64,000 nucleotides of DNA from Odontesthes bonariensis (lineage: Eukaryota; Chordata; Actinopteri; Atheriniformes; Atherinopsidae): positions 8,861,586 through 8,925,585 of the forward strand of contig NC_134528.1 of the NCBI RefSeq assembly GCF_027942865.1, read 5' to 3'. The notes beneath the pieces were generated by a model. The model made no database searches. It was not told where the DNA came from and worked only from the letters and a program-made list of their open reading frames with translations. Shown here piece by piece: positions 47,646-60,500 of this stretch. Made by a program: the position numbers and the translations under genes. Numbering within the stretch: position 1 is the stretch's first letter; each line of letters starts with the position of its first letter.

Positions 47646-49740
47646 TGACACATAGTTCACTGTCATTACGTTGCATAATTTTGTGATTACACCATGTTGT
47701 GACGTCGTTATTGGCCACTTTACCCATGTTTTCAAAAAGTAATAACCTTTGGCTGGAAGTGACACAGTATATTTAATCAAAATCTCTCTATCCTGGCAAA
47801 TTCAGCTACAAACGGCCCCGGCATATTTGAAAAATGCAATGTTGTGGTGGGCGTGGTCTGTTGCTACGCAATGAGTGACACTGACCCTGACACTGCCGGG
47901 ACAGACTGGGGGTTTTTCGTTAGTAAAGAAATGATTACAAACGCATATGAACCAGTTTCATACCTAATTACATCTCTCTAAAATTGGAGGACATGGTAAT
48001 TTGCTCTTCTGAAAATATACTTTATTCTATTTGAATTGCCAGTGAACTAACAAACAGTACAAAGTGTACTGTCTAGAAATAAATGAGAAGTATGCTAATG
48101 CCACGGCTTGAAATCTAATAGCAATTTCCACGCACTTTAAAATAATTGTACTACTGTACACTTTATTGGTATACATTAAAATAAATTATATTTTAAATTA
48201 AAGTCATTTGCAATAACTGAAGTTTTTTGTTAAATATTTTCGGATATATTCCAAAATTGTGTTTTCAGAATCATTATTGTAACAGTCTGCTGAAAACTTG
48301 TGTTTTTAATTTCTATTTCAATATCGTGAAGTGTTAGAATATTGCTATTAAATTTGAATGTAATTTAAGTGCACTTTCACACTTGTATATCAACCCATAA
48401 AGTATATTGGGAAGTTACTAATTTCTACTAAAGTTACACTAGTAATAGTACCAGTTTGATGAGAGATGAGAACATATTGATGTCATATTGCCTTGATATT
48501 GATGACAGTTTAGCAATAAATTTGAGTTTACTTAGTTCATAAAGTGACTTTAAATTACGCAGTCTTCTATTATTTTTGTCCAAATTTCACAGACACAAAA
48601 GTTACATCTATTAGATCCGGCATATTCCATTGAAAAATAAGTCTTTATTCTACAAAAAACTGGTTTGTTGATGACATTCTTCTCGTAATTCATCAACTTA
48701 ACAGTATAGGCACATTATTGAACTATGTGTGAAAAGTTTTGCATGCTTGTCTCTCCCAAAATAATTTGCCATAGTTATTTATGCAATCCCCTCAGAGATT
48801 TTATCTCTTCCCAAAGAGGAAATAACACTGGAATCTACCTTCTCTGGACTTTGGGCAATGCTTGTTTATCAAATACAAATATGATACAAAGTCCTAAAAT
48901 ATGATTTTCATTCCAGGTCTAATTTTACAGAGAATTTGAACTGGTGTAAGATTTGCACCCTGCTGTACATATTCCTTCTTTATAACGACATAAAGGAAGT
49001 TTCCTATTAAGTTTCCATAAAGATCCTGTCTTCATAGATTTGAGATAAATTCTCTCTTTGTTTAGAAAGTGCACTGTTTAATTTCCATGATAATGATACC
49101 AAAAAACAGGAAGAACAACACAAAATGCAGCCATAAGTATTTAACTATAAGGACAATAAGGACCTCCTATAACAATCTGCGTTGCAGCAGTTCTGAAGAA
49201 GCCTCTGACTCAACACACTTCATTGTTTTGATTGTTATGTCATGTAAAGGGTGTGCCTTGTTGTCCATTATGTTGAGCAACTTGTGCAACATTCTTCCCT
49301 ATGCAATCAGTTCCAGGGACTCTGGAGTAGCCCAGAGCCAGCTTTCTCTGACAGTTTATTCAGTTTCTATCAGGGTTCTTGGTGAAAAACTGAAAAGAGG
49401 AAAAGCAGTTAACATGAATGAATGTTCCTCTTCTGTGCCAATGACCACCCTTCAGTCAGCTGGTCATTGATCCTGCCTCCAAACACAAAGAGGTTGTTAG
49501 GACAATATTTTCATGTTTTCTGAGACAAAACAGTTAATCAAACATACAAAACATTTGTCAGTAAATAAAATATTCACTTATTTGATGCCCTTTAAATCAT
49601 TACTGAATCCCCACATAACTAATTTATTGTACACATGGGCACAAACGAGCCTCTTTGGAAACTGTTTTGAAATGTGATCAGCTCATCTAGTATTGCTGAA
49701 AAACTGTTCAGAAGGTGATTTCCGACTATTGAATTTAAAA
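47646..49740. other. Intergenic between msl1 and snf8, nothing clear seen
   Basis: AT-rich sequence. Its longest frame (49069-49470, plus) has no recognisable motif and looks like chance. Confidence 0.5.
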
Positions 49741-49760
49741 GGGCCTGAAACCGCCGCCAG

Positions 49761-49777
49761 GACAGCAGGGGGCGCTG
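49761..49777 (+). promoter_or_regulatory. CTCF-like site upstream of snf8
   Basis: GACAGCAGGGGGCGCTG resembles the CTCF core CAGGGGGCGC, about 390 bp before the snf8 ATG. Together with the site at 47632 it brackets the msl1-snf8 intergenic region, both in the same orientation. Confidence 0.4.
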
Positions 49778-50148
49778 TACACATATGTGTTAGCTTAACA
49801 TGGCGCAAACCATTTGACTTCCTTCTTCCCAAAATGGAAGCAGTGTCAATAAGTGAACGTTAAAGTGATAGAAATCGTTCAGAAAATTTCACATTTTGAC
49901 AATTAACAAGTTCAATTTTACAGTGGACTGCTAATTTAAAAGCTAAAGTGTTTTAACTTAAGTGCGTATAGAGGCGATACTTTATAGATCTGGTGAACGA
50001 CAAACTTGAAGAAGCGAGTGTAGCTAGCTTAGCCCTAAAGTATCGCTATTTGTTTACGTTAAAAATTGCACACACCCGACATTATTCTGCGTTATACCCA
50101 CGCTTAGTTTAGATTGGTGTTTTGTATTTTGGACCAAACGTCAGCAGG

Positions 50149-53100
50149 ATGCATCGAAGAGGTGTTGGTGCTGGAGCTATTGCCAAAAAGAAGCTGGCAG
50201 AGGTATTGTTGCAGATTTTTTAATGTTTGTGTTTTCACTGTAACTCCAGGGTATCTGCTGCTTCTGTAACAGACTAGAAGTACATTTGCCACTATAATTT
50301 GATAACGTATTTTAGGCAATAAACTATTTTGCCGTAAATAACCATAATTTAGCTTAGTGAACTAGATAGAAAACCTGAACTTAAGCATTCAACAGAGTCT
50401 GAACCCTTTTAGACAAGCTTTCTGTCATTTATGTCTGAAATGTGAGTACTTCTTGTCTTCCTGACTTGGATGTTGAGATACGATACCATTTTTTTCACTA
50501 ATTAAATAATATAATTCTTACAGGATCTGACAGGATACATATTTCTATAATTACGTCCGTGTTCTTACTCTCTTGCTTTTCTTTTTAGGCCAAATATAAA
50601 GAAAGAGGGACCGTTCTTGCAGCGGACCAAATTGTCCAGGTGAGTTTCTGTTTCTTTTTGCGGATACACTTTGCATGTTTAAAGTCTGTCTCACTTGCTT
50701 TTGGACAAGGTTCATATGAAAGTGTTTTTTGAAGAAAGCTGATTTGAGTCGTCTGTAACCAGTAGTTAGTTCCAATGTGTCCATAAATACTGTTGTTCAA
50801 AACAAGAGGAGATACTTTGTACATCTGTCTTGAAACAGGTACTGAGGAGAAGGATGAACATATCCAATGCATCAGAACAAACTCCAACACACTGCCTTAC
50901 TTAAAATATGTAATTTATAATGAGTGTAAACTAATACAGCAGAACTCCCATTAAAGCTGCTCTCATTCACATATTTTTCTGTTTCTTTAGTCAGACGGCT
51001 AAATGTGTCAGAAATGGTGACAGAAAGTCAGCTCGTTAAGATTAAGTGTTACTTTGCTGTCGTGTAAAACATTTCCAGACTGTCGCTCTGCTCTACTAAA
51101 ATCCTGATTTTTATAACCGCAGCGTCATCTGTCAAAATCGTTGTCTCTTGTGGTTTGAGTCTTGTTATCATGTTCTTAACGTCTATGCTGTAAGGTGGCA
51201 GAGTTCAGTTTGAAGAAACATTAGTTCTTTTAGCTTCTTCATCCATAAATAGTCAAATATTGTCTGATTTCAGCCTCTCCAATGAAAAGATTTGCTACTT
51301 TTCTGTCACAAATGTGTTTTTGGACCATCAGTCCATAAAAGAATAAAGGAAAAAACATTTTTGGACTATTTCTTGGTTAAAAGATTCCTTAAATATATCC
51401 AAAATGATCATCATGATTTATCTTAAATGAAAAAGGGTTCAGTTTCAGCTCTATTGTCACAATATTTTGACATCTGAAGGTTCTTCACAGTCTGAACTTG
51501 CACAGAAACTTGCGGTTATCAGTTTAGTTATTGCACCTGATTCAATCATTCCTGTCAACTTTATGTTCACGATGGAGTTTGAAATGTAATTTTGGTAGCG
51601 TGTTTGATATATATTTCTTTTTGGGGCAGATTTTTGTATTTGACAGCCTCCATTAATACAAACAAAGTTTTAATAAGAACATATAGCAGCTGATTATTTA
51701 CTGAACTGTGTTTTTCTGCCAGATGTCCAAGCAGTTGGAAACCTTCAAGTCCAACCTGGAGGAGTTTGCCAGCAAGCACAAGCAAGAGATCCGCAAGAAC
51801 CCGCAGTTCAGGGTCCAGTTTCAGGAAATGTGTGCCACCATTGGTGTCGATCCGCTGGCCTGTAAGAAATATTTGGATTTTAATCAGCAAAAATAACAGC
51901 TGAGCAACATGTTTGCTCAGCTTCTGCAGTATTTGTCTTGTGCCTCACAATCAATCTGTATTTTTCCACAGCTGGGAAAGGATTTTGGTCTGAGATGCTC
52001 GGCGTGGGGGATTTCTACTATGAGCTCGGTGTACAGATAATTGAAGTGTGCCTCGCTCTGAAGCACAGAAATGGAGGTTTGTTATTGATTCCTGAAAGTG
52101 GAGTTATTGTCACCGTATTTGACCGGCTTGCTTGTACGAATGTGATTAGTTCTCAGCATCATCCATAATGTTTTAAAATACTTATCAGCAAGAGTTGAAG
52201 GCAATCAGGTCATTAACACTGTCATAATGTCGCTATCAAGATTGGCTCATTGTCTGTAATATGTGTTTTATTATAGGGTTAATTACTCTGGATGAACTCC
52301 ATCTGAGAGTGTTGAAGGGACGGGGGAAATATGCCCAGGATGTGAGCCAGTGAGTAGCACTGATTTACTCTGTCGTCTGTTGTTTCTGTTCAGTTTTTCT
52401 GCTCCAATAAAGTCGATTTGTGTAATTTAAAATGTGTTTTATTTTAAAATGACTGAATTTGTGCTTCACAGAGACGACTTGGTCAGAGCCATAAAAAAAC
52501 TAAAGGCGATGGGGAATGGGTTTGGCATGATTCCTGTGGGTGATTCTTACCTGGTCCAATCAGTCCCAGCAGAGCTCAACATGGATCACACTGTAGTTCT
52601 ACAGCTGGCCGAGGTAAGATGACCGTCTGAGTTGTTTTCATTGCTTTACCCCAAATTTAGGACATTCCTTACTTTAGCAATAGATTCTGTCTTTGTGTGT
52701 AATTTTCAAGTCACAGAAATTTTGGATGTGCAGTCTTTAAGTCCCCCTCAGATAAAATTCAAGTTAAAAACCTTGTTAACGTGTCCTTAAGATGTTAGCT
52801 CTAAGTAGGGCTGTTGATTAAGATATTTAATCTCATGATTGTCCATCGTTATGATTGATTGCACGTCTAATATTTGTTCTAAATGCACCTTGAAGGGATA
52901 TTTTTTAATAATCTTACCAACATTGGAGCAGACAAATAAGATTTCTTTATGCAAATGCATCTTATATTTATTCTTGAAACAATTCAAAACAAATTGTCCT
53001 GACAAAAACTGTCGAACATTCTTGAGGATTCTCAAAAAAAAAAAAGGGCATTTTGACCTGAATCTAACATTCTTTGACATGTGTAACATTCACACGTTAA

Positions 53101-55641
53101 GAAAATAATCTTACACATTGTAACTGCGTCTAACCTGCCGCAGGGAGAGCTGTCCAGGCGTCCCTATTACACAAAGTACTCAGCATGGTCTGCCTTTGGT
53201 GACAGGAAGTGGGGATCTCTGCATCAGTCGTATGTTTTGTTAGCAAATGATATTTAAGACTTGATGTAGTGATAACTCTGTTTACATCGACGGTAACGGC
53301 AGAGAACGTTGGTCTTGTTGAGGGATCCATCTGGTGCCATTCAAAAGACAATTTTCTTCATCCATTTTAGCTTGAAACCACAAGATTAGGCTACAACCCT
53401 TCTTTATTTCCCACACTACGGTAGATATCGGCAGGCCTAGTTATAAAAGGTGCCATGAGCAAAACCAGCCATCAGTGCAACAGTCTGGAATTTCTGCAAC
53501 GCAACACCTACAAACAGGTGAAGTCAGACAGCTTATGGGCACCATTAGAGGAGGATAGCTGGGGCTGAAGCGACACAGAGCGAGCAGGTTTGGCTAAAAT
53601 GCACAATGTTTTATGGAACAATATTTGCTGGAGTGGAAGGTTTGATTGGCATAAAGCCACTTTTACACATGTACACATTGTCATAATGATGATGAGAGTT
53701 TCAGATACAGATATCAGGTTTAAATAAGATCCATTAAGCTCACGTCTGTTGTCTGATCAGGTAAGACATAATAATAAAAAACCATGACACATACACTTCA
53801 GCTCAAGACTGAATTGTATGCCAACGTATTTATGCGAGACCCACAGAAAAGAGATAAAACTAAGTATCATAAACCTCCTGAAAAAGGGGTTTATGCCCGT
53901 TTACTGCAAATTGATACTTGTCTTTTTCTTTGTAGAAAAAGGGATACGTCACAGTGAGTGAGATCAAGGAGAGTCTAAAATGGGAGAAGGAACGAGCCTG
54001 TCACGTCGTGGTAAGTGCTCATCAGCTCATTTCTGGTGCCTCTGTAAAAGCAATTAAGTGAAATGCAAGTCTTTAAACAATTCTTGAAAAAAAAAAATTA
54101 CCCTATTAAAAAGTCTTAACTACATTTTCTGGACTCTATTTAATGTCATGCATTAAAGCTAGTTTTAAAGCATTTCTGTTAAGGTGTTTGTCTCGTGTTG
54201 GGCAGCCATTACATTTAGCAACTTCAAAATGATCTTTTAGTTGATTACTTTATCTGCTATTTGTCCCAGTCTGGGTTTAGAAGTTAATCAGAGCCGCAAA
54301 CATTAATCAAATTAAATCTATTTATAATCATTGGACTGTCTCCGGTCGGTATGAATAGCCGTCTTAAACATTTCCTGAGCTCTATCGATCACTGTCGAGC
54401 CTTGATGACGGGACGCTTCCTTTTTAAGGTCCTTGCCTAATTAAATGCACAAAAAACAAGTGTTGGAGTTTCCAGTCTCTATTCCTTCTTCTTCTCTGAA
54501 GAGTGTGATTTTAAATTCATACGACGCAGATGACTTTAATGACGTCGATATTGATTGTTCTGGATATACGACGACTCTCACCAGTCAAAACGCAGCAAGT
54601 TCAATACCACACAGCAGAGTGAGCCAGAAGAGATTATCTGCTCCACTGTGGACGTAAATGTTTTCAATATAGAAACTTACAGTTACTCCAAGAAGACAGT
54701 TGGATGTTTAAGGTGTCTGTCTGTGAGCAGTTTAAGTCAGTATTACACATTTAGTCTCAGTAAATTCTGTAAAAAGTCTCTTTCCTGATTAAATAAGTGA
54801 AGTGAAGACTGATGCTTTACGGTTGCTCGACATCTTTGCCTCTTCGGCATGAAAACAAATTCATGTGTATTTTTGTACATGTACAGAGTAAAATACCTTA
54901 CTTTAAACTTTCCTCTTCTCTAACTGTGTCATTAGATCTTATTTAACAGTTCAAATACTTGGCCTCACCTCATTTGAGCCTTTATCAACCTGTTACTAGC
55001 AAAAAAAAAAAAGGATTTGAACCCTTTTTTGTCTTAGATGACATCAAATTAAATATGCTTGAGATTTAGGCAGTCCAGTGAGAGTCATGGTTTAATTTTC
55101 TAGTTCTTTCTTTGTTTTGAGTGTTTAACTCAGTGTTTCACACATTCAGATCTGATGTGTAGAAGGTATTACTTCATTTAAAACCTCTTTTTGATTACTT
55201 GATCCACAGTAGCTTCATCAGTGCTGCACACATCACATCAGAAGTGAAGCTACAACAGCAAATTATTGGTGTTATTGTTTATCGGGTGGCCCACTTGGCA
55301 CCAGGGATAGTAGAAGAAAAGTCATTTATAAGTTAAGATAGTAACAGCCAAAGAAGATTATTAGACAGTGCTGGGAAGTATATTATCATTTCTATTATAT
55401 ATATTTCTTAGTTTGATTGACCTGATTGTGATTAAGTGTTATATTTATAACAACTCTAAGGTTGTTTCTCATACTCTGTGCATCTCATGTGTCGTATTTC
55501 CAGGATCATTTGCTAAAAGAAGGCTTGGCATGGCTGGACTCTCAAGCAGCCGCAGAGCCGCAGTACTGGCTGCCTGCGCTCTTCTCTGAGCTGACTTCTC
55601 GTGATGTCACGCCGGAGGAAGCCAATCAGATGACGCCTTAA
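50149..55641 (+). CDS. snf8: ESCRT-II subunit SNF8 (VPS22/EAP30)
   Basis: SNF8 is the core subunit of ESCRT-II, which links ESCRT-I to ESCRT-III on endosomes. Exons: 50149-50202, 50589-50639, 51723-51861, 51972-52076, 52277-52349, 52472-52613, 53936-54010, 55504-55641: 777 nt and 258 residues, the same length as human SNF8, with all phases matching. It begins MHRRGVGAGAIAKKKLAE (N-terminal helix), includes SGKGFWSEMLGVGDFYYELG, and continues into two winged-helix domains (GLITLDELHLRVLKGRGKYA; KKGYVTVSEIKESLKWEKE) ending in LLKEGLAWLDSQ. The last residues (VTPEEANQMTP) differ from human as expected at the tail. An AATAAA at 56148-56153 is the likely poly(A) signal. It converges on calcoco2. 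Confidence 0.97.
52614..53935. other. snf8 intron 6, possible old repeat
   Basis: A 1.3-kb intron, much longer than its neighbours. The stretch around 53380-53590 reads like interspersed-repeat sequence (for example GTGCAACAGTCTGGAATTTC), but I cannot define its ends or family. Confidence 0.25.
54011..55503. other. snf8 intron 7, nothing clear seen
   Basis: The longest snf8 intron, AT-rich, with short chance frames only. Confidence 0.5.
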
Positions 55642-57554
55642 TAAGTAATGGGTAGACTTGGCGCGCCAGCTGGTGGCAGCATCAGAGACATGTTGGTAAA
55701 CAAAATGTGCCCGGAGGGGAAGCTCATGTGAGGGAGTTGGCTGGTTCTCTGGAGCTGGCAGGCAGGTTGAAATCCCGCTGAGATCACTTTTGGACTCGAG
55801 GAGGGAAAGTTTTCCTTCTTCACAGCTATGCAACGGGTGCGCATGCATTTTCACGGGCTCAATTTCAGCCACGCTGGATAAGAAATTCTGTCTGGTCTTG
55901 ATGGGAGTCTCGCTTTATGGGTGATGAGGGAAAATTCTCAATCTGCACAACATAAAAGTGATCAAATCTTCTTGTATAAAGATGAACTTTTAAAGAAAAA
56001 GTCGACACCGACTGTGTTGTATGAGTTTTTATGATTCAGAAGACCCATTAAATGCATTTACAGCTTGAATTTGTCACTAACCTAAATCCATACATTAGTC
56101 ATCCAACATGAATTTCCTCAAAGACATATAATTACAAAGCTTAGCTTAATAAATTAGGTTAAATGCTGTTTATTTTAAAATTACATGTTTATCTCTTTAA
56201 AGGACCATTTCACTACTCTCACATGCCAAATCCTGTTAGCAGTATTTTACAGTTTTCTCCACTGTTGCTAATAGCATGTTTGATCGGCTATTTTTTAATG
56301 TTTTGTTTTATTGATACGCAGTATGTATTTATGTGATGTTTGTTCAAACTTCAGTATATTTGGTATGCACAGCACAAATCCTGCACTGAAACATAAGATA
56401 AATGATCATCGTATTTATATTCAAATTGAAACAAACCTGAAAACCCCACCAATTCATAAGGTACATGTATGGTAAATTTTAGCTTGTATTATCACAAAAT
56501 GAACAGAAAAAGACGATTACAAGCATCTGTGTGGCAGTTGTTAACCAAATTAGATTGATATAAGATGTTTTCCCTCCAAACAAACCACAGATTATTTATA
56601 TCTTTTTAAGGTGCAGAAGAGATCTGGTGATCAATACCAGTAGATTATCACACACACAGAAGAGTTCAGAAACTTCTGTGTGCGTGTAAAGATAAACAGA
56701 AAAATTAGAGGGTAAAACATCTGCTCCCTGCTGCCCTTTCACTTATTTTATTTAACCCATTTCAGACATGCAATTTACGGGCAAAATGGTCCTTATTCAT
56801 AGACGAAGCTTCTAGTCTCTTACTGGTATCTTATTGCATTGCGTAATGAATAGTTATGGTTTTACTACGTGAGAAAGAACAAGTTTTATCTATATAGCAG
56901 GTGATTCCACACAGAGGCTGTGATACTGCCATAAAAGGCACGAAGAAGAAGAGATTGTGGATTCTGTTTTGAGAGAATCTGAGGGCACGTACTTGAGAAA
57001 TAGAGGCTCAGGCATGAATTAACCTTGTCAAAGAAGCTAATTAAGAACAAGTTATGGCAGAAAACACTAATAATGAAAACTATGGTTTCTCCCACATGGA
57101 ATTCGATGGTTAAAAAACCAAAACAAAGGAAGTTGCGTGTTTTCTCCTTGACGGTTAGGTTTTTTTGTTTGTTTTTTATTTTAAAATTTGTCACTTGGTT
57201 GTGTATGAGAAGCCTTTGAGACTGTTGCTTTCTCCAACTTGTCATCGGTAACTGTTACACACGGTTACTTTTAATGTGTTAAACAAAAAAAAAAACGGCG
57301 AGTTTGGCAACTTTGTTTTCTGCTTCTGCAGATATTTTAAACCAGTCTAGTCTTTTTAAATGCATCACCGTGCAGTGGTGACATCTGACGAAGGTAAGTG
57401 AAGAAGTGACGTTCGCTGTGATGAAGCAGGCAGGTTTAAGAGCCGCCACAGCAAACCGAAGCCTAACCCCAAAGCTTAGAGGGTTTAGAAACCGTCAATG
57501 ATCCCCCACACCTGCCTGACTCCTTCGAGCCCCACTCTTGGCCCGACGCTGCTC
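55642..57554. other. Convergent 3' region of snf8 and calcoco2
   Basis: It holds the snf8 3' UTR (to about 56170) and the calcoco2 3' UTR (AATAAA on the minus strand at 57175-57180), with about 1 kb of AT-rich DNA between them. No gene is seen. Confidence 0.55.
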
Positions 57555-60500
57555 TCACAGCTCGTGGCCGTAGACGTGATCTTCAAACACGGACTGCTCC
57601 ATGAAGTCGCAGATCATGGTGCAGAAGGGACACACTCGATGACTCTGCTCGTGCTGCTCCAGTTCGGCTCGGGTTATTCCTGGGAACGTCTCCTGACAGT
57701 GACGACACACCAACGACCCCTGGGGACAGAAATAGAGGAGCCGCATCACAGCAGGTAACAAAATAGGGAGCGTGTTGCGTTATAAGTGCGCTTTAAATAA
57801 ACGGTAAACAACCGAGTCACTCGTGTGGATATCCAGAGATCATGTTAGCCGGAGATGTTTTCCTCGTTAAAATGTTGTGGAGGTGAGAGATGCTTTGAAA
57901 AGTCCCTCGTACCAGCTGATCATTCATTTCACTTTTCAAACTCTCTGTGAGCCGTAATCCTATTTTATTGTCGGACTTCCAACACAATTCTTCCCCATTT
58001 TGATTTTTGGTCTCACAACTTTACATATTTTTCATTGTTTTCCTGCTTCTGCTGCGTTAGCTTGTTGGATATTTGCAGTTACACCGAGGTTTAAATCAGC
58101 ACAGACTTTATGTAAAGAGCTGCATGGCAAACTGAAAAGATCAAATGGGAAAACTGAAACACACGACCAACTACAGCTCACTGACATCACACACACTTTG
58201 AGTTACGGGACAGTTGGGTTGTAGCTTTAATTCATGAAGATTATTAAAATATCTGTGCTGAAGGAAATAATTCGACCTACCTCCTCCACCTCTTCCTCTT
58301 GTTGCTGGTCTCGAATGCTATCTGTAAGAAAAAGTGAATTAGGTCATTTTCATATCGTTGTAATAAAACATGAATTCACTGTTTAGTCTTAAGGTTGCAG
58401 ACAGGAATTCTTTAGTATTGATACATCTGTTAATGTCCTCTTTGGTACTTTAATAATTCTGCCTGATGACACTTCGATCTGTATTTGGATCATTCCAATT
58501 CAGGAAGATGGAGTTGGACCAGCCACTTACTCCGCCCACATACAAGTTGACCATCAAAATCCAAGATATTCTTCTAGTAAAAGTCAAAACAGGAGGAGAA
58601 AAAGAAGTCTGAGGCCAACACAGCTGAGTTGAGGAGTCTTTCATCAAATAAACAGAGTGAATGAGGTTTTGCTGCTCGCATTAACTGCGTAACATCGTCA
58701 TTTCACAGGCTAACTACGACGAAGTCAAACATGTTTGCTTTTAATCCTCAGTGAAAATTAAGACAGACAAATGTATAAATACAAGAATATATTGTGCATC
58801 ATTAAAGATCATAATGTCAAACAACGTCATTGGGGTTCCATTCATATACAGCACAGTTTTATCGCGGCTGTTAACCTCGCAAACTGCAAGTTTATTACAA
58901 ACACCCCATCGTATGATATGTCTGTACTCACTGGGGCCTTAAAGGGATAGTTCGCCTCTTTTGACATGAAGCTGTATGACATCCCATATTAGCAATATCA
59001 TCTTAAGTGATACGAAGGTAGAGAGAAAATAGCAATTGTGAGGTATGTATTATTAAATGTATTACTCTTTTGAACGCATATTGTTTTGAGAAGCAAAACG
59101 CTTTATTTTTTAAACCCCAGCCAACTAGCCGGACTACCTTCGTCAACACCAAAACGAGGCTGGAACTCGGCTCACAGGACGCAGCAGGGGGTAAGTCAAA
59201 TTTAATAAATGATGTTGCTGATATGGGATGTCATACAGCTTCATGTCAAAAGAGGCGAACTATCCTTTTAACATCAATAAAAATGTATTCCAAGAGTTCA
59301 TAATAAGTCTTCTAACTGTTAATCACGATTAATAATATTATTTACTCTGAAAAATCGGATATTTTTTCCCTCAGTAGTGAAGTCTCAGATTTATCTGGGC
59401 AACACGATCAAAAGTTCAGGTAAGCAAAAAAACAACACAACTGTTTTGTAGCTTCAGTGACCCTTCATGGCACAAGAGAAACATCATGTTCTGCTAAAGT
59501 GATTATATTTTCCTCACCTGTATTGTCATACAGGAGCTCCGTCTCCTGCTGGTCACAGCTGGCTGAAGTGTCGTCGGCCGGTGAGACGACGTCAGGCTGC
59601 AAGAATGCCGAGTCTGCTGAGTTTGCATCGAGGCTCACGTAAGCTCTGCGCAGCTCCTCGATGTTGTCTCTGAGCTCCTGATAGAATTAAAAACATTTCA
59701 GCTGCTTGAAATCGCAAAAGTGACCCAGAGTCTGAACACCTGCTGAGCGAATGTGAAGATGGCGTGTGTGTACCTTGTTTTCTTTGGCGAGCTCTTCTTT
59801 CTCTTGAGTCACAAGCATAATCCGGTTGTCCTTGTCTCGAATCTCTATGTCCTTATCTGCTATCATTTCATTCATGTCTCTGAACTGCATCTGAAAAATT
59901 ATGACGGGAAACGAGCTTCAGCTTTAGTTTCAACACCAACCGAGCCGACCGAATAAAATATGATATATATAGTATTGTAATATAACCAAAAATATGTGAA
60001 CACCTGTTAAGCATTTCATTCCAAAACCTTTTTCACCAGATGTTGAACCTGCCACTGGGACTTTTCTCATATTGAGAAAAAGGTCCAACACTGTGTGTAA
60101 CTGTTCATATATATGAAATAGATCCTTTTGTAGAACTGGAATATTTGTACATCTATGCCGTAGTCATGTCAAAAAAGGAGGGGAGGGGTTCCACAAACTT
60201 AAAACAAAGTCGGTCACACTCAGCTAAGTTTAAGAAAAACAACTTCTCCACATACTTTTTGTCAAATATAAAATCAAAACCAAGCTTTTAATAATTCCAG
60301 ATGTTTGAATTCACCTCAAATTTGCCATTCATCTGTTCCTCACGCTCATACGAAGCGGCCACCTCTCTCAGCTGTTTCCTGCATTTTTCCAGGTCTCCTT
60401 CCAGGAACTCTGCCTGTCTCTTGGTGCTCCTCATCTCCTCTTTTTCAGTTTCCAGCTTGGCCTGAGCCTGCTGCAGCTGCCTGGCAAGCGTTTGACACTG

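Noticed and set aside
49069-49470. 133-residue plus-strand frame between msl1 and snf8
   Set aside because: No motif, no splice context, AT-rich codon use typical of chance.
57555-57719. TAX1BP1 as the name for the zinc-finger exon
   Set aside because: TAX1BP1 fingers end in different residues (FERHVQTHF-type); FEDHVYGHEL and linkage to snf8 fit CALCOCO2 better.
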